Shown here: piece by piece, positions 36,977 to 49,268 of the stretch
How positions within the stretch are numbered: position 1 is the stretch's first letter
Layout: every line of letters starts with the position of its first letter
Assembly (NCBI RefSeq): GCF_001709345.1
Contig: NZ_MDTQ01000001.1
Location: 3,413,474-3,477,473, forward strand
Reading direction: 5' to 3'
Length of the DNA stretch: 64,000 nucleotides
Source of the DNA: Terasakiispira papahanaumokuakeensis
GTDB lineage: Bacteria > Pseudomonadota > Gammaproteobacteria > Pseudomonadales > Halomonadaceae
Position numbers and translations under genes: made by a program
Notes under the pieces: model-generated
The model's database searches: none
Told to the model about the DNA's origin: nothing
What the model saw: only the letters and a program-made list of their open reading frames with translations

Positions 36977-36985
36977 AACCCTGCC

Positions 36986-37522
36986 TTACTTCTTCTTGGC
37001 TTCTTTACGACGGACCTGCTCATCGTCGTACCGAATACCCTTGCCCTTATAGGGTTCGGGGCGGCGGTAATTGCGGATCTCCGCAGCAACCTGACCCACC
37101 TTTTGCTTGTCGGCACCTTTGATGACGACAGTGGTGTTGTTGGGGGTCTCAGCGGTCACGCCTTCCGGCAACTCATAGTCCACCGGATGGGAGAAGCCCA
37201 GGTTAAGGTTTACGGTCTTACCCTTGGCCTGAGCACGGTAACCAACACCAGTAATCAGCAGCGTCCGAGTAAAGCCTTCGGAAACACCAACTACCAAGTT
37301 ATTGATCAGAGCACGGGTAGTACCGGCCAGAGCCCAACCTTTCACATCGCGATCATGACGCGGAGCAACAGTCACAGTGTTGTCTTCCACTTTAACTTCG
37401 ATCAGCTCGTGAGCCGTCAGGCTCAGGGTTCCATTGGAACCCTTTGCTGTAACCTGCTGACCGTCGAGCTTGAGCTCTACGCCGGCCGGCAGTTGAATCG
37501 GTTTCTTCGCTACGCGGGACAT
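36986..37522 (-). CDS. rplF: 50S ribosomal protein L6
   Basis: 178 residues: [40 protein letters not shown] and [19 protein letters not shown]. Two-domain protein near the factor-binding region of the large subunit. Lies between rpsH and rplR. Confidence 0.98.
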   Translation of the reverse strand: MSRVAKKPIQLPAGVELKLDGQQVTAKGSNGTLSLTAHELIEVKVEDNTVTVAPRHDRDVKGWALAGTTRALINNLVVGVSEGFTRTLLITGVGYRAQAKGKTVNLNLGFSHPVDYELPEGVTAETPNNTTVVIKGADKQKVGQVAAEIRNYRRPEPYKGKGIRYDDEQVRRKEAKKK

Positions 37523-37533
37523 TACACTCTCCC

Positions 37534-37926
37534 TTAGAATACGGTGCAGATGACTTCGCCACCGACACCGGCCGCGCGAGCGGCGCGATCAGACATCACC
37601 CCTTTAGAGGTGCTGACAATCGCAACGCCCAGACCGTCAGCAACCTTCGGCAAGTTGCCTTTGCCACGATACTGGCGTAAAGACGGCTTGCTTACGCGTT
37701 CGATCTTCTCGATGACCGGACGACCCTCAAAGTACTTAAGGGTGATAGTCAGTTCAGGCTTAACGTCACCGGATACCGCATAATCGGCAACATAACCTTC
37801 TTCTTTAAGCACACGGGCAATCTCGACCTTCTGCTTGGAAGACGGCATGGTAACCGCTTCCTTGGTGGCTGCCTGTGCGTTGCGGATACGGGTAAACATA
37901 TCCGCCAGCGTGTCTTGCATGCTCAT
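37534..37926 (-). CDS. rpsH: 30S ribosomal protein S8
   Basis: 130 residues beginning [20 protein letters not shown] and ending [19 protein letters not shown]. Central 16S rRNA binder; in E. coli it represses the spc operon by binding the rplE mRNA. AGGAG lies about 10 nt before the ATG. Confidence 0.98.
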   Translation of the reverse strand: MSMQDTLADMFTRIRNAQAATKEAVTMPSSKQKVEIARVLKEEGYVADYAVSGDVKPELTITLKYFEGRPVIEKIERVSKPSLRQYRGKGNLPKVADGLGVAIVSTSKGVMSDRAARAAGVGGEVICTVF

Positions 37927-37955
37927 TCGCTTAGCACTCCTGGATCTGTACGCGC

Positions 37956-38261
37956 TTACCAGCTGGACTTGCGCAGACCCGGCACTTCGCCACGCATAGC
38001 AGACTCACGCAGCTTGATGCGGGACAGGCCGAACTTGTTATAGAAACCGTGCGGACGGCCAGTCACTCGACAACGATTACGCTGACGGACTGGGCTCGCA
38101 TCACGCGGCAGCTTCTGCAGCTTCAGCTGAGCTTCCCAACGCTCTTCTTCTGAGCTATTAGGGCTTGCAATGATGGCTTTGAGTTCAGCGCGTTTTGCCG
38201 CGAACTTGTCAACCAGCTTGGCGCGCTTCAGCTCACGCTGAACCATTGATACTTTCGCCAT
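37956..38261 (-). CDS. rpsN: 30S ribosomal protein S14
   Basis: 101 residues with [20 protein letters not shown] and a C-terminus ending [11 protein letters not shown]. It is the long, zinc-independent form (no CxxC pair). Located between rplE and rpsH. Confidence 0.97.
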   Translation of the reverse strand: MAKVSMVQRELKRAKLVDKFAAKRAELKAIIASPNSSEEERWEAQLKLQKLPRDASPVRQRNRCRVTGRPHGFYNKFGLSRIKLRESAMRGEVPGLRKSSW

Positions 38262-38271
38262 GATCTTCCCC

Positions 38272-38811
38272 TTACTTCTTGAACGGGAAGCCCAGAGCGC
38301 TTAACAGCGCACGGCCTTCGTCGTTATTACGGGCAGTGGTGGTAATCGTGACGTCCAGACCACGCAGACGATCGATTTTATCATATTCGATCTCTGGGAA
38401 GATGATCTGTTCACGAACACCCATGCTGTAGTTCCCACGGCCATCAAAGGATTTCGGGTTCAGACCACGGAAATCACGGATACGCGGAATCGCGATGTCC
38501 ACCAAACGATCCATGAAGTCCCACATACGCTCACTGCGCAGAGTGACTTTACAACCGATCGGCCAGCCTTCACGAACCTTAAAGCCCGCGATGGACTTAC
38601 GTGCTTTCGTGACAACCGCTTTCTGACCGCTCAGTTGTTCCAGATCGGCGATGGCGTTCTCGATCAGCTTCTTGTCGCTAAGCGCTTCACCAAGGCCCAT
38701 GTTCAGGGTCACTTTGGTAACGCGCGGCACTTCCATCACGTTTTTGAGACCCAGCTCTTCTTTCAGCTTGGCCGCAACCTCGTTCCGGTAAAGCTCTTTC
38801 AATCTAGCCAT
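38272..38811 (-). CDS. rplE: 50S ribosomal protein L5
   Basis: 179 residues: [40 protein letters not shown] and [20 protein letters not shown]. 5S rRNA-binding protein touching the P-site tRNA. Confidence 0.98.
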   Translation of the reverse strand: MARLKELYRNEVAAKLKEELGLKNVMEVPRVTKVTLNMGLGEALSDKKLIENAIADLEQLSGQKAVVTKARKSIAGFKVREGWPIGCKVTLRSERMWDFMDRLVDIAIPRIRDFRGLNPKSFDGRGNYSMGVREQIIFPEIEYDKIDRLRGLDVTITTTARNNDEGRALLSALGFPFKK

Positions 38812-38828
38812 GCTGCTACCTGATTCGA

Positions 38829-39146
38829 TTAGGCGTCGATCTCAGATTGAGTCGACTTGTAAATGCGTACCTTGGAACCGTCGTCCAAGACCTTGAACCC
38901 TACTCGGTCCGCCTTGCTGGTCTCTTTATTAAAGATGGCCACATTAGAGGCGTGAATCGGCGCTTCGCGCTCGATAATACCGCCGGCGGTCCCCAGGTAG
39001 GGATTCGGACGGGTGTGACGTTTAATCATATTCACACCGGACACGACGAAACGCCCGTCCTTTAGCACGCGCTTCACATTGCCGCGCTTGCCTTTGTCTT
39101 TACCTGCAATGACGATGACTTCATCGTCACGTTTGATCTTGCGCAT
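38829..39146 (-). CDS. rplX: 50S ribosomal protein L24
   Basis: 105 residues with the KOW motif [20 protein letters not shown] and [13 protein letters not shown]. Early assembly initiator of the large subunit. Lies between rplN and rplE. Confidence 0.97.
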   Translation of the reverse strand: MRKIKRDDEVIVIAGKDKGKRGNVKRVLKDGRFVVSGVNMIKRHTRPNPYLGTAGGIIEREAPIHASNVAIFNKETSKADRVGFKVLDDGSKVRIYKSTQSEIDA

Positions 39147-39161
39147 AACCGGCCTCGCTCC

Positions 39162-39530
39162 TTACAGCACTTCAGGCGCCAAGGAAATGATCTTCATGAA
39201 CTTGTCGCCACGCAGTTCACGTGTCACCGGCCCGAAAATACGGGTACCGATCGGAGCATCCTTACCATCCAGTACGACGGCAGCATTGCCATCGAAGCGA
39301 ATGACGGAGCCGTCGGGGCGGCGAACCGGCGCCTTGGTACGAACGACCACAGCCTTGAGGACCTGGCCTTTTTTTACCTTACCGCGCGGTATGGCATCTT
39401 TGACGGTCACTTTAATAATGTCACCGACTCGGGCATAACGGCGGTGTGAACCGCCCAGCACCTTGATGCACATGACGCGACGCGCGCCGCTGTTGTCGGC
39501 AACATCCAGCATTGATTGCGTCTGAATCAT
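39162..39530 (-). CDS. rplN: 50S ribosomal protein L14
   Basis: 122 residues beginning [20 protein letters not shown] with [20 protein letters not shown]. Forms an intersubunit bridge. First gene of the spc segment after rpsQ. Confidence 0.98.
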   Translation of the reverse strand: MIQTQSMLDVADNSGARRVMCIKVLGGSHRRYARVGDIIKVTVKDAIPRGKVKKGQVLKAVVVRTKAPVRRPDGSVIRFDGNAAVVLDGKDAPIGTRIFGPVTRELRGDKFMKIISLAPEVL

Positions 39531-39574
39531 CGTTTGTCTCCAAACCTAAACCTGCACACCGTTAAAGGGGCCGG

Positions 39575-39841
39575 TCAAACTTCTCTGGCACGTTCAACGA
39601 CTTCAACCAGTTTCCAGGCCTTGGTCTTAGACATCGGACGGCATTCCTGGATGGTCACGGTATCGCCCATACGAGCGTTGTTCGCTTCATCGTGTGCGTG
39701 CAGCTTAGTGGAGCGGCGTACGTACTTACCGTAAATAGGGTGAGCAACACGACGCTCAACCATTACGGTGATGGACTTATCCATCTTGTCGCTCACCACC
39801 TTGCCGGTAACGGTACGAACATTCTTCTCGACTTCGGCCAT
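39575..39841 (-). CDS. rpsQ: 30S ribosomal protein S17
   Basis: 88 residues, OB-fold: [20 protein letters not shown] and [20 protein letters not shown]. Early 16S rRNA-binding protein. Starts 1 nt after the rpmC stop, so probably coupled. Confidence 0.98.
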   Translation of the reverse strand: MAEVEKNVRTVTGKVVSDKMDKSITVMVERRVAHPIYGKYVRRSTKLHAHDEANNARMGDTVTIQECRPMSKTKAWKLVEVVERAREV

Positions 39842-39842
39842 G

Positions 39843-40034
39843 TTAGTTACCTGCCTTCTGGTTCAGCACAGTCTTGACGCGAGCCACATCACGACGGACC
39901 TGCTTGAGCAGGTGGCTTTGACCCAGTTGGCCAGTCGCCTTCTTCATGCGCAGCTGGAACTGTTCGCGCAGCAGCTCATGCAACTGCTCTTTCAGCGCGT
40001 CAACAGACTTGTCTTGCAGTTCTTGAACTTTCAT
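39843..40034 (-). CDS. rpmC: 50S ribosomal protein L29
   Basis: 63 residues: [20 protein letters not shown], then [20 protein letters not shown]. Two-helix protein near the tunnel exit, part of the docking site for targeting factors. Its ATG shares one base with the rplP stop (TGATG), a sign of translational coupling. Confidence 0.96.
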   Translation of the reverse strand: MKVQELQDKSVDALKEQLHELLREQFQLRMKKATGQLGQSHLLKQVRRDVARVKTVLNQKAGN

Positions 40035-40447
40035 CACATCACCGTCCGTTTAACAAAGGTGGTCGGGACCGGCAGTTTTGACGCTGCCAGGGAGAAAGCT
40101 TCGCGAGCCAGCTGCTCTGAAACGCCTTCTACTTCGTAAAGCACCTTGCCGGGCTGGATCTGGGCAACCCAATACTCTACGTTACCCTTACCTTTACCCA
40201 TACGGACTTCCAGCGGTTTTTCAGTGATCGGTTTGTCCGGGAATACCCGGATCCAGATCTTACCGCCACGTTTGATATGACGCGTCATGGTTCGACGGGC
40301 GGCCTCAATCTGACGCGCGGTAATACGACCGCGGCCAGTTGCTTTGAGACCGAATTCGCCGAAGCTCACCTTGTTGCCGCGATTCGCCAGACCGCGGTTA
40401 CGGCCTTTTTGAACCTTGCGGAACTTTGTACGCTTGGGCTGTAACAT
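40034..40447 (-). CDS. rplP: 50S ribosomal protein L16
   Basis: 137 residues beginning [20 protein letters not shown], with [20 protein letters not shown] and [15 protein letters not shown], which carries the arginine hydroxylated in E. coli L16. Contacts A-site tRNA. Confidence 0.98.
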   Translation of the reverse strand: MLQPKRTKFRKVQKGRNRGLANRGNKVSFGEFGLKATGRGRITARQIEAARRTMTRHIKRGGKIWIRVFPDKPITEKPLEVRMGKGKGNVEYWVAQIQPGKVLYEVEGVSEQLAREAFSLAASKLPVPTTFVKRTVM

Positions 40448-40458
40448 CGACTATCCCC

Positions 40459-41151
40459 TTACTTGGAACCTTTCTTCTTAGGTGCAGCAGCTTTTTTAGC
40501 CTTGCTACGCACCTCTTCCAGGCCACCCAGGATCTCGCCTTTGAAGATCCAGACCTTCACACCGATTACACCATAGGTGGTGTGAGCTTCAGCGGTGGCA
40601 TAGTCGATGTCGGCACGCAGTGTATGCAGCGGCACGCGACCTTCGCGATACCACTCGGTGCGTGCGATCTCGGCACCACCCAAACGGCCGCCAACCTGGA
40701 TACGAATACCTTTGGCACCCAGACGCATAGCGTTCTGAACCGCACGCTTCATCGCGCGACGGAACATAACACGGCGTTCCAGCTGACCAGCGACACTCTG
40801 AGCAACCAGAGCGGCATCCAGTTCAGGTTTGCGGACTTCCTCAATGTTGATGTGCACAGGCACACCCATCATCTCGGTAATCTCTTTACGCAGGCGATCA
40901 ACATCCTCGCCTTTTTTCCCGATAACGATACCGGGACGTGCAGTGTGAATCGTGATCCGGGCATTATTAGCCGGACGCTCGATCTGGATTCGGCTCACCG
41001 CGGCCTGCTTTAGACGTGCTTCTAAGAAGCGACGAACTTGCAGGTCATTGTTCAGTCGATCAGCGTAGTCAGCGCTGTCGGCGTACCAGGTGGAGGCATG
41101 GTCTTTGACGATGCCCAACCGAATACCAGTCGGATGTACTTTCTGACCCAT
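40459..41151 (-). CDS. rpsC: 30S ribosomal protein S3
   Basis: 230 residues from the ATG reading [20 protein letters not shown]; an in-frame extension upstream runs into rplV and is not S3-like. The KH domain has [20 protein letters not shown]; the tail is Lys/Ala-rich. S3 lines the mRNA entry tunnel. Confidence 0.98.
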   Translation of the reverse strand: MGQKVHPTGIRLGIVKDHASTWYADSADYADRLNNDLQVRRFLEARLKQAAVSRIQIERPANNARITIHTARPGIVIGKKGEDVDRLRKEITEMMGVPVHINIEEVRKPELDAALVAQSVAGQLERRVMFRRAMKRAVQNAMRLGAKGIRIQVGGRLGGAEIARTEWYREGRVPLHTLRADIDYATAEAHTTYGVIGVKVWIFKGEILGGLEEVRSKAKKAAAPKKKGSK

Positions 41152-41162
41152 CTGGTGATCTC

Positions 41163-41495
41163 CTACCGGTCTGCTACCTTCACGGTAATGTGACAAGTAC
41201 GCTTCAGGATGCGGTCAGCACGTCCTTTCGCGCGCGGCTTAATGCGCTTAAGGGTGGAACCCTCATCTACCATGATGGTAGAGACACGCAGTTCGTCGAT
41301 ATCCGCATTCTCATTATGCTCGGCATTCGCAATAGCGGATTCGAGCGCTTTTTTGACCAGTGCAGCCGCTTTTTTAGGGCTAAAGGTCAGAATATTCAGA
41401 GCGTCTGTCACGCTCTTCCCGCGTACCTGATCAGCGACCAAGCGAGCCTTCTGAGCGGACAGATTAGCTCCACGCAGTTTTGCGGCAACTTCCAT
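41163..41495 (-). CDS. rplV: 50S ribosomal protein L22
   Basis: 110 residues: [20 protein letters not shown] and [20 protein letters not shown], the latter being the hairpin that lines the exit tunnel and is altered in macrolide resistance. No deletion is visible in that hairpin. Confidence 0.98.
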   Translation of the reverse strand: MEVAAKLRGANLSAQKARLVADQVRGKSVTDALNILTFSPKKAAALVKKALESAIANAEHNENADIDELRVSTIMVDEGSTLKRIKPRAKGRADRILKRTCHITVKVADR

Positions 41496-41509
41496 CTTAA
41501 CCTCCTGGC

Positions 41510-41785
41510 TTAGCGCTTGGCCTTCTTATCAGCTACATGCCCGCGATAGGTGCGAGTTGCAGCAAATTCACCAAGCTTGTGACCGACCATCTCTTCAGAG
41601 ATGTAAACCGGCACATGCTGGCGACCATTGTGGACAGCAATGGTCAGACCGACCATTTCCGGAATAATCATTGAACGACGAGACCAAGTTTTGATTGGCT
41701 TCTTATCGTTCTTATCCAGGGCAGCTTCCACTTTCTTAAGCAGATGAAGGTCAATGAAGGGACCTTTCTTCAGTGAACGTGGCAC
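41510..41785 (-). CDS. rpsS: 30S ribosomal protein S19
   Basis: 91 residues: [20 protein letters not shown] and [20 protein letters not shown]. Located in the small-subunit head with S13. Lies between rplB and rplV. Confidence 0.98.
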   Translation of the reverse strand: MPRSLKKGPFIDLHLLKKVEAALDKNDKKPIKTWSRRSMIIPEMVGLTIAVHNGRQHVPVYISEEMVGHKLGEFAATRTYRGHVADKKAKR

Positions 41786-41804
41786 AGTGGTATCCCCTTA
41801 TTCG

Positions 41805-42629
41805 TTACTTCGCGCCGCGACGACGGACAATCATCTTGTCGGTGCGCTTGTTCTTACGGGTTTTGTAGCCCTTAGTCGGCACACCCCAAGGTGTGGTCGG
41901 GTGCTTACCGAAGTTACGCCCTTCACCACCACCATGCGGGTGATCAACCGGGTTCATCACGGTACCGCGAACGGTCGGACGAACACCGCGCCAACGAGTA
42001 GCACCGGCTTTACCCAATACACGCAGTGTATGCTCAGAGTTACCGACTTCACCTAAGGTGGCACGGCAATCCGCTAACACTTTGCGCATTTCGCCAGAAC
42101 GCAGACGCAAGGTTGCATGTGCGCCTTCACGGGCGACCAACTGTGCACCAGCGCCCGCAGAACGAGCCATCTGAGCACCTTTACCCGGCTTCAGTTCGAT
42201 GCAGTGAACAACAGAACCCATCGGCATGTTGCGCAGCGGCAGGGTATTACCCGGCTTAATCGGCGCATCAACACCTGACTGGATTTGGTCACCCGCGCTC
42301 AAACCTTTCGGCGCGATAATGTAACGACGCTCACCGTCCAGATACTTGATCAGTGCGATGTGCGCAGAACGGTTGGGATCATATTCCAGACGCTCAACGA
42401 TGCCGACGACACCATCTTTATTACGTTTGAAATCGATCACACGGTAATGCTGACGCGAACCACCACCCATATGGCGAGTTGTGATACGGCCATTATTGTT
42501 ACGACCACCAGTCTTTTTCTTCTTGGCCAGCAGCGGTGCATAAGGGGCGCCCTTGTGCAGCTCGCTGTTCACCACTTTGATCATGTGGCGGCGACCGGCT
42601 GATGTCGGCTTAGTCTTAATTACTGCCAT
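41805..42629 (-). CDS. rplB: 50S ribosomal protein L2
   Basis: 274 residues: [40 protein letters not shown] and [19 protein letters not shown] with the conserved histidine near the peptidyl-transferase centre. Required for subunit association. Confidence 0.98.
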   Translation of the reverse strand: MAVIKTKPTSAGRRHMIKVVNSELHKGAPYAPLLAKKKKTGGRNNNGRITTRHMGGGSRQHYRVIDFKRNKDGVVGIVERLEYDPNRSAHIALIKYLDGERRYIIAPKGLSAGDQIQSGVDAPIKPGNTLPLRNMPMGSVVHCIELKPGKGAQMARSAGAGAQLVAREGAHATLRLRSGEMRKVLADCRATLGEVGNSEHTLRVLGKAGATRWRGVRPTVRGTVMNPVDHPHGGGEGRNFGKHPTTPWGVPTKGYKTRKNKRTDKMIVRRRGAK

Positions 42630-42643
42630 TTCAACCCCCTGCC

Positions 42644-42940
42644 TTATTCAGCACCGGCGAAGTCGATAGTCTGACCTTCCGCCAGCGTAACATACGCTTT
42701 GCGGTAGCCCTGACGACGACCCAGGCCATGAATGGTGCGACGAGTCTTGCCTTTCATGTTCAGAACGCGAACACCATCAACCTTCACGTCAAACAGCTGC
42801 TCAACAGCTTTCTTGATTTCGGGCTTGGTCGCATCTTGAGCCACTTTGAACACGAACTGGTTGTGCTCGTCGGCAATAACGGCGGATTTCTCGGTCACGT
42901 GCGGACCAAGCAGTACCTTGAATACGCGCTCCTGGTTCAT
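42644..42940 (-). CDS. rplW: 50S ribosomal protein L23
   Basis: 98 residues with [20 protein letters not shown] and [20 protein letters not shown]. Docking site for SRP and trigger factor at the tunnel exit. Its ATG overlaps the rplD stop by 4 nt. Confidence 0.98.
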   Translation of the reverse strand: MNQERVFKVLLGPHVTEKSAVIADEHNQFVFKVAQDATKPEIKKAVEQLFDVKVDGVRVLNMKGKTRRTIHGLGRRQGYRKAYVTLAEGQTIDFAGAE

Positions 42941-43542
42941 CCCAGCTTCTCCTCGAACTGACGCAGGGCCGGCACGGTGACCAGCACCTTATCGTGGGCG
43001 ATGAGGCTGACCGGATTAGCGGCCTTCACGTCAACCACTTCAACGTGGGGGATGTTACGCGCGGCCAGATACAGGTTCTGGTCGACGTCATCAGTCACGA
43101 TCAGCACTTTTTCCAGGTTCAGATCTTTCAGCTTGGCAGCCAGCTGCTTGGTTTTCGGGGCTTCAACAGAGAAGCTTTCCACGGCAACCAGACGATCTTG
43201 GCGCGCCAGCTCAGAAAGAATTGAACGCATCGCAGCGCGATACATTTTCTTATTGAGCTTTTGGCTGTGATCCTGAGGACGGGCGGCAAACGTCACGCCA
43301 CCAGAACGCCATAACGGCGAACGGATTGTCCCGGCACGGGCACGACCTGTGCCTTTTTGACGCCAAGGTTTCTTGCCACCACCGCTCACATCTGAACGGT
43401 TCTTTTGGGCACGAGTACCCTGGCGAGCACCAGCCATGTAGGCCACAACGACCTGATGGACCAGCGCTTCGTTGAATTCTTTCCCAAAGGTCACGTCAGA
43501 TACTTCAACAGTACCCTGAGCTCCGGCAAGATTCAGGTTCAT
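42937..43542 (-). CDS. rplD: 50S ribosomal protein L4
   Basis: 201 residues with the tunnel-loop region [20 protein letters not shown] followed by [16 protein letters not shown]. In E. coli L4 also represses the S10 operon through its leader; the leader here appears too short for that structure. Confidence 0.98.
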   Translation of the reverse strand: MNLNLAGAQGTVEVSDVTFGKEFNEALVHQVVVAYMAGARQGTRAQKNRSDVSGGGKKPWRQKGTGRARAGTIRSPLWRSGGVTFAARPQDHSQKLNKKMYRAAMRSILSELARQDRLVAVESFSVEAPKTKQLAAKLKDLNLEKVLIVTDDVDQNLYLAARNIPHVEVVDVKAANPVSLIAHDKVLVTVPALRQFEEKLG

Positions 43543-43556
43543 GAGTCTCTATCCTC

Positions 43557-44198
43557 TTAGCTGCGAGCCTTGACCGCCGGACGCACGATCACACTGCCGC
43601 CAGTAGCGCCAGGAACGGCACCTTTGACCAACAGGAGATTGCGTTCAGCGTCCACGCGAACGACTTCCAGGGACTGTACAGTCACACGCTCGTTACCGAG
43701 CTGACCGGCCATACGCTTACCCTTGAAGACACGACCTGGGGTTTGGTTCTGACCAATAGAACCCGGCGCGCGGTGGGAAAGAGAGTTACCATGGGTAGCA
43801 TCCTGGGTGCTGAAGTTATGACGCTTCACCGCACCAGCAAAACCTTTACCCTTGGAGGTACCAGTCACATCAATCAACTGACCGGCTTCAAAGAGGGATA
43901 CAGTCAACTCAGCACCAACTTCGGGTACGTCCTGACCTTCTTCGAGGCGGAACTCACGCAGACCATAACCTGCTTCCACGCCAGCTTTGGCAAAATGCCC
44001 AGCTTCCGGCTTGGTCAGGTGTTTGGCTTTACGAGAGCCCTGTGTGACCTGAATTGCAGTGTAGCCGTCAGTATCAACGGTTTTCACCTGAGCAACGCGA
44101 TTAGCATTGACTTCAATAACGGTCACAGGAATGGATACACCATCTTCGGTGAAGATGCGGGTCATACCGCACTTCTTACCGACTAATCCAAGTGCCAT
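43557..44198 (-). CDS. rplC: 50S ribosomal protein L3
   Basis: 213 residues from the ATG reading [20 protein letters not shown], with AGGAG upstream; an 11-codon extension lacks a ribosome site. [20 protein letters not shown] and [20 protein letters not shown] are typical. Initiates large-subunit assembly. Confidence 0.98.
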   Translation of the reverse strand: MALGLVGKKCGMTRIFTEDGVSIPVTVIEVNANRVAQVKTVDTDGYTAIQVTQGSRKAKHLTKPEAGHFAKAGVEAGYGLREFRLEEGQDVPEVGAELTVSLFEAGQLIDVTGTSKGKGFAGAVKRHNFSTQDATHGNSLSHRAPGSIGQNQTPGRVFKGKRMAGQLGNERVTVQSLEVVRVDAERNLLLVKGAVPGATGGSVIVRPAVKARS

Positions 44199-44323
44199 CA
44201 CTTGTCTCCTATTAGTGTACGGGGCTATCACCCGCTATGGCTGCTCTTTCCAGAACATTCCACTACTTCAATTGTATAGCGCCTCTCGACGCGAACCTGC
44301 TTTGATGCAAGAAGCTTGAGCGC

Positions 44324-44635
44324 TTAGCTCAGGCTGATTTGCACATCAACGCCAGCGGCCAGTTCCAGCTTCATCAGAGCATCAACAGTCTTCTCTGTCG
44401 GCTCGACGATATCCAATACGCGCTTATGCGTACGAATCTCATACTGGTCACGCGCGTCTTTATTGACGTGCGGAGAAATCAGCACAGTAAACTTCTCTTT
44501 ACGGGTCGGCAAGGGAATCGGACCCCGAACCTGAGCACCAGTACGCTTGGCGGTATCAACAATCTCCAGCGCAGACTGATCGATCAGGCGGTGGTCAAAC
44601 GACTTCAGCCGAATGCGAATCTTTTGGTCTTGCAT
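44324..44635 (-). CDS. rpsJ: 30S ribosomal protein S10 / NusE
   Basis: 103 residues from the ATG reading [37 protein letters not shown] is the conserved loop. S10 is also the NusE antitermination factor that pairs with NusB and NusG. An upstream in-frame extension overlaps the promoter and is excluded. First gene of the S10 operon; the 125-nt gap before rplC is longer than usual. Confidence 0.97.
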   Translation of the reverse strand: MQDQKIRIRLKSFDHRLIDQSALEIVDTAKRTGAQVRGPIPLPTRKEKFTVLISPHVNKDARDQYEIRTHKRVLDIVEPTEKTVDALMKLELAAGVDVQISLS

Positions 44636-44700
44636 TATCCAATGCTCCGAAATGGACTCGATGGCGCAGGCCATCTGCCACGCCTTTGTAAAGGAGGCGC

Positions 44701-44730
44701 ATTATATGCGTCTTTTTAGGCTGGTGTCAA
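44701..44730 (-). promoter_or_regulatory. Sigma-70 promoter of the S10 operon
   Basis: On the minus strand TTGACA (44730-44725), an 18-nt spacer and TATAAT (44706-44701) form a near-consensus promoter. A GC-rich GCGCC discriminator follows. Transcription should start near 44694, leaving a leader of only about 60 nt before rpsJ. Confidence 0.85.
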
Positions 44731-44743
44731 ACATGCGCATGTT
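44730..44743. repeat. 14-bp perfect palindrome abutting the S10 promoter
   Basis: AACATGCGCATGTT is fully self-complementary and shares one base with the -35 hexamer of the S10 promoter. It could be an operator or a cruciform element. Confidence 0.7.
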
Positions 44744-44748
44744 ACAAG

Positions 44749-44778
44749 AAGAGGGCCCCGATTCAACGGGACCCTCTT
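44749..44778 (-). terminator. Terminator downstream of tuf
   Basis: On the minus strand AAGAGGGTCCCG and CGGGGCCCTCTT make a 12-bp stem with one G-T pair and a 6-nt loop, followed by a short T-rich CTTGT. A smaller AGACT-TTTT-AGTCT hairpin (44802-44815) lies directly after the tuf stop. Confidence 0.75.
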
Positions 44779-44817
44779 TTGTATCAAGATCTCAATAAAT
44801 CAGACTAAAAAGTCTAA

Positions 44818-46011
44818 TTATTCAACGATCTTAGATACAACGCCAGCACCTACGGTGCGGCCACCTTCACGGATTGCGAAACGCAGACCGTCTTCCATTG
44901 CGATCGGAGCGATCAGAGTAACCACCATGCGAACGTTGTCGCCCGGCATTACCATCTCAACGCCTTCCGGCAGTTCACAAGTACCTGTTACGTCAGTGGT
45001 ACGGAAGTAGAACTGCGGACGATAGCCTTTAAAGAACGGAGTATGACGACCACCTTCTTCTTTAGACAGAACATAAACTTCTGCTTCGAAGACAGTGTGC
45101 GGAGTAATAGAGCCCGGCTTAGCCAGAACTTGACCACGCTCAACGTCATCACGCTTAGTACCACGCAACAGCGCACCAACGTTCTCACCTGCACGACCTT
45201 CGTCAAGCAGCTTACGGAACATTTCTACGCCGGTAACAGTCGTTTTAGTGGTGTCTTTGATACCGACGATTTCGATTTCTTCGCCAGTTTTGATCAAGCC
45301 ACGCTCAACACGACCCGTTACAACGGTACCACGACCCGAGATAGAGAATACGTCTTCGATCGGCATCAGGAACGGCTGATCAACCGCACGCTCAGGCTCA
45401 GGAATATAGGCGTCCAACGCTTCAACCAGCTTGGTTACAGCAGTCGTACCAAAGCCGTTGTCGTCTTTACCTTCCAGAGCCATCAACGCAGAGCCAATGA
45501 CCAGAGGCGTGTCATCACCCGGGAATTCGTATTCGTTCAACAGCTCACGAACTTCCATCTCAACCAGTTCAAGCAGCTCTTCATCATCGACCATGTCCGC
45601 TTTGTTCAGGAACACAACGATGTAAGGAACGCCAACCTGACGAGACAGCAGGATATGCTCACGCGTCTGAGGCATGGGGCCGTCAGCTGCAGAACAAACC
45701 AGGATAGCGCCATCCATCTGAGCGGCACCCGTGATCATGTTCTTAACATAGTCAGCGTGTCCAGGGCAGTCTACGTGAGCATAGTGACGAGTCGGGGACT
45801 CATACTCAACGTGAGACGTTGCGATGGTGATACCACGCTCACGCTCTTCCGGTGCATTATCGATACCGTCAAATGCAACGGCAGCGCCGCCCCAAACTTC
45901 TGCACATACACGTGTCAGAGCTGCAGTCAGCGTAGTTTTACCATGGTCAACGTGACCGATAGTACCAACGTTTACGTGCGGTTTGCTACGTTCAAACTTT
46001 TCTTTAGCCAC
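44818..46011 (-). CDS. tuf: Elongation factor Tu
   Basis: 397 residues. GTP-binding domain: [20 protein letters not shown] (P-loop), [16 protein letters not shown] and NKADMVDD. Domains II and III follow and the protein ends [11 protein letters not shown]. Delivers aminoacyl-tRNA to the ribosome. It lies 30 nt after fusA in the str operon. The second tuf copy that commonly lies between tRNA-Thr and tRNA-Trp is absent from this window, so this may be the only one. Confidence 0.99.
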   Translation of the reverse strand: MAKEKFERSKPHVNVGTIGHVDHGKTTLTAALTRVCAEVWGGAAVAFDGIDNAPEERERGITIATSHVEYESPTRHYAHVDCPGHADYVKNMITGAAQMDGAILVCSAADGPMPQTREHILLSRQVGVPYIVVFLNKADMVDDEELLELVEMEVRELLNEYEFPGDDTPLVIGSALMALEGKDDNGFGTTAVTKLVEALDAYIPEPERAVDQPFLMPIEDVFSISGRGTVVTGRVERGLIKTGEEIEIVGIKDTTKTTVTGVEMFRKLLDEGRAGENVGALLRGTKRDDVERGQVLAKPGSITPHTVFEAEVYVLSKEEGGRHTPFFKGYRPQFYFRTTDVTGTCELPEGVEMVMPGDNVRMVVTLIAPIAMEDGLRFAIREGGRTVGAGVVSKIVE

Positions 46012-46041
46012 AACGATAACCTCTTGAGTTAGCGACAGGGG

Positions 46042-48147
46042 TTATTTTTGATTAATGACGGCTTCAACAATGCTAGCCGGCGCTTCGGTATACTTAGCGA
46101 ACTCCATGGAGTAGCTCGCACGACCCTGGGTCGCAGAACGCAGATCGGTTGCATAACCGAACATTTCACCCAGAGGCACCAGAGCACGAACAACCTTCCC
46201 AGAAGAAGTATCATCCATACCCTGAACCAGGCCACGACGACGGTTCAGATCGCCCATGACGTCACCCATATACTCTTCAGGGGTAACGACTTCGACCTGC
46301 ATAGTCGGCTCCAGCAAGACCGCTTTAGCCTTACGGCAACCTTCTTTAATCGCCATAGAACCCGCGATCTTAAAGGCCATCTCGTTGGAGTCGACATCGT
46401 GATAAGAGCCATCAAACAGCGTTACTTTGACATCAATCATCGGGTAGCCTGCCAGAACACCGTTCTGCAGCTGCTCATGACAACCTTTGTCAACCGCTGG
46501 AATGTACTCCCTCGGCACGACACCACCTACGATTTCATTAACGAACTCGTAGACTTTTTCCCCGTCTTCGCCTTTGTCGGTCAGCGGTTCGATGCGCAGT
46601 ACGACGTGACCATACTGACCACGACCACCGGACTGACGTACGAACTTGCCTTCCTGTTCGACAGAACCGCGAATGGTTTCGCGATACGCAACCTGCGGCT
46701 TGCCGATGTTCGCTTCCACCTTGAACTCGCGACGCATACGGTCAACGATGATATCCAAGTGAAGCTCACCCATCCCAGAAATAATGGTCTGACCGGATTC
46801 TTCGTCCGTACGCACACGGAAAGAAGGATCTTCCTGGGCCAACTTACCCAGCGCCACGCCCATTTTTTCCTGGTCCGCCTTGGATTTCGGTTCAACAGCT
46901 ACCGAGATCACAGGCTCCGGAAACTCCATGCGCTCCAGAACAATCTTGTTATCCTGGCTACACAGGGTATCCCCAGTGGTCACATCTTTCAGGCCTACAC
47001 AGGCCGCGATGTCACCCGCGCGAACTTCTTTAATTTCTTCACGGTTATTTGAGTGCATTTGCACCAAACGACCGATACGCTCGCGCTTCTGTTTAACAGA
47101 GTTATAAACTCCGTCACCAGAATTAAGAACACCTGAGTAGACACGAATATACGTCAGCACGCCTACAAAGGGATCTGTCGCGATTTTAAACGCCAACGCG
47201 GAGAAAGGCTGATCATCATCGGCGTGACGAGTGGCGATACTGCCATCCTCAAGCTCACCTTCAATGGCTTTAACTTCATCCGGCGCCGGCAGGTATTCAA
47301 TAACCGCATCCAGTACGGCCTGAACACCTTTATTTTTAAAGGCTGAACCCGCGAGAACAGGAACAATCTCATTGTCCAGCGTACGCTGACGAATCGCCTT
47401 TTTGAGCTCCTCTTTGGACAAAGTACCTTCTTCAAGGTATTTATCCATCAGCTCTTCATTGGCTTCAGCAGCAGATTCCATCAGCTCTTCATGTAGCTCT
47501 TCTGCACGCGCCTGAAGATCTTCCGGGATATCACCCAGCTTATAGCTGGTCCCCATGTCTTCTTCATTCCACCAGATCGCCTTCATTTCGATCAGGTCGA
47601 CAACGCCTTTGAACTCGTCTTCTGCGCCAATGGGCATATTCAGAATGACAGGATTCGCATTCAGACGTTTCTTCAGCTGTGCCACAACCATGTCATAGTC
47701 AGCGCCCGAACGGTCCATCTTATTGACGAACACCATACGCGGCACTTCATATTTATTGGCCTGACGCCAAACAGTCTCAGTCTGAGGCTGAACGCCGGAA
47801 GAAGCACACAGCACAACGACCGCACCATCCAGAACGCGCAGTGAACGCTCAACTTCGATGGTGAAGTCAACGTGTCCAGGCGTATCAATGATGTTGATAC
47901 GGTGCTCATCAAACTGCTTATTCATCCCCTGCCAAAAGCAAGTGGTCGCAGCTGATGTGATGGTGATACCACGCTCTTGCTCCTGCTCCATCCAGTCCAT
48001 GGTGGCAGCGCCATCATGAACCTCACCGAGCTTATGAGACAAGCCGGTATAGAACAGGACACGTTCAGTCGTCGTGGTTTTACCTGCATCCACGTGAGCG
48101 CAAATACCGATATTACGGTAGCGCTTAATGGGAGTTTTACGTGCCAC
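46042..48147 (-). CDS. fusA: Elongation factor G
   Basis: 701 residues, five-domain translocase. G domain motifs: [40 protein letters not shown] and [14 protein letters not shown]. Later domains show [20 protein letters not shown] and [17 protein letters not shown]. Promotes ribosomal translocation and recycling. Standard str-operon position. Confidence 0.99.
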   Translation of the reverse strand: MARKTPIKRYRNIGICAHVDAGKTTTTERVLFYTGLSHKLGEVHDGAATMDWMEQEQERGITITSAATTCFWQGMNKQFDEHRINIIDTPGHVDFTIEVERSLRVLDGAVVVLCASSGVQPQTETVWRQANKYEVPRMVFVNKMDRSGADYDMVVAQLKKRLNANPVILNMPIGAEDEFKGVVDLIEMKAIWWNEEDMGTSYKLGDIPEDLQARAEELHEELMESAAEANEELMDKYLEEGTLSKEELKKAIRQRTLDNEIVPVLAGSAFKNKGVQAVLDAVIEYLPAPDEVKAIEGELEDGSIATRHADDDQPFSALAFKIATDPFVGVLTYIRVYSGVLNSGDGVYNSVKQKRERIGRLVQMHSNNREEIKEVRAGDIAACVGLKDVTTGDTLCSQDNKIVLERMEFPEPVISVAVEPKSKADQEKMGVALGKLAQEDPSFRVRTDEESGQTIISGMGELHLDIIVDRMRREFKVEANIGKPQVAYRETIRGSVEQEGKFVRQSGGRGQYGHVVLRIEPLTDKGEDGEKVYEFVNEIVGGVVPREYIPAVDKGCHEQLQNGVLAGYPMIDVKVTLFDGSYHDVDSNEMAFKIAGSMAIKEGCRKAKAVLLEPTMQVEVVTPEEYMGDVMGDLNRRRGLVQGMDDTSSGKVVRALVPLGEMFGYATDLRSATQGRASYSMEFAKYTEAPASIVEAVINQK

Positions 48148-48159
48148 GATAGGCCCCCT

Positions 48160-48645
<486 letters not shown>

Positions 48646-48713
48646 TTAGGTCTTCAGGTAATCCCGGACAACGCATCCGGCCTTACTCTTATCAGACGCT
48701 ATAAATATTCAAA

Positions 48714-49103
<390 letters not shown>

Positions 49104-49185
49104 TTACTTAAACGTGTTCACCTTAAGGCAGAACACGACGTGCAAAATGGATAGACGCACCTATCCCCTCGATTCAAGGAAGCGC

Positions 49186-49215
49186 ATTCTACGGCCGCGC
49201 ATCCTATAACGTCAA
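49186..49215 (-). promoter_or_regulatory. Sigma-70 promoter of the str (rpsL) operon
   Basis: On the minus strand TTGACG (49215-49210), an 18-nt spacer and TAGAAT (49191-49186) followed by a GCGC discriminator. The -35 box is embedded in the rpoC-distal hairpin arm. The leader to rpsL is about 90 nt. Confidence 0.7.
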
Positions 49216-49241
49216 GGCCAGCAGCACCTGCTGGCCTTGAC
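49211..49241. repeat. Perfect 14-bp stem-loop after rpoC
   Basis: GTCAAGGCCAGCAG (49211-49224) and CTGCTGGCCTTGAC (49228-49241) are exactly complementary around CAC. It begins 28 nt past the rpoC stop but has no T-run on the minus strand, so it may stop polymerase weakly, protect the rpoC 3' end, or regulate the overlapping rpsL promoter. Confidence 0.85.
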
Positions 49242-49268
49242 ATTGCTCTACGACATCAACGATATCGC

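Noticed and set aside
45043..47052. Long plus-strand open frames opposite tuf and fusA
   Set aside because: They mirror highly expressed genes with strong codon bias; composition is typical of antisense shadows and no ribosome sites or homologous features are seen.
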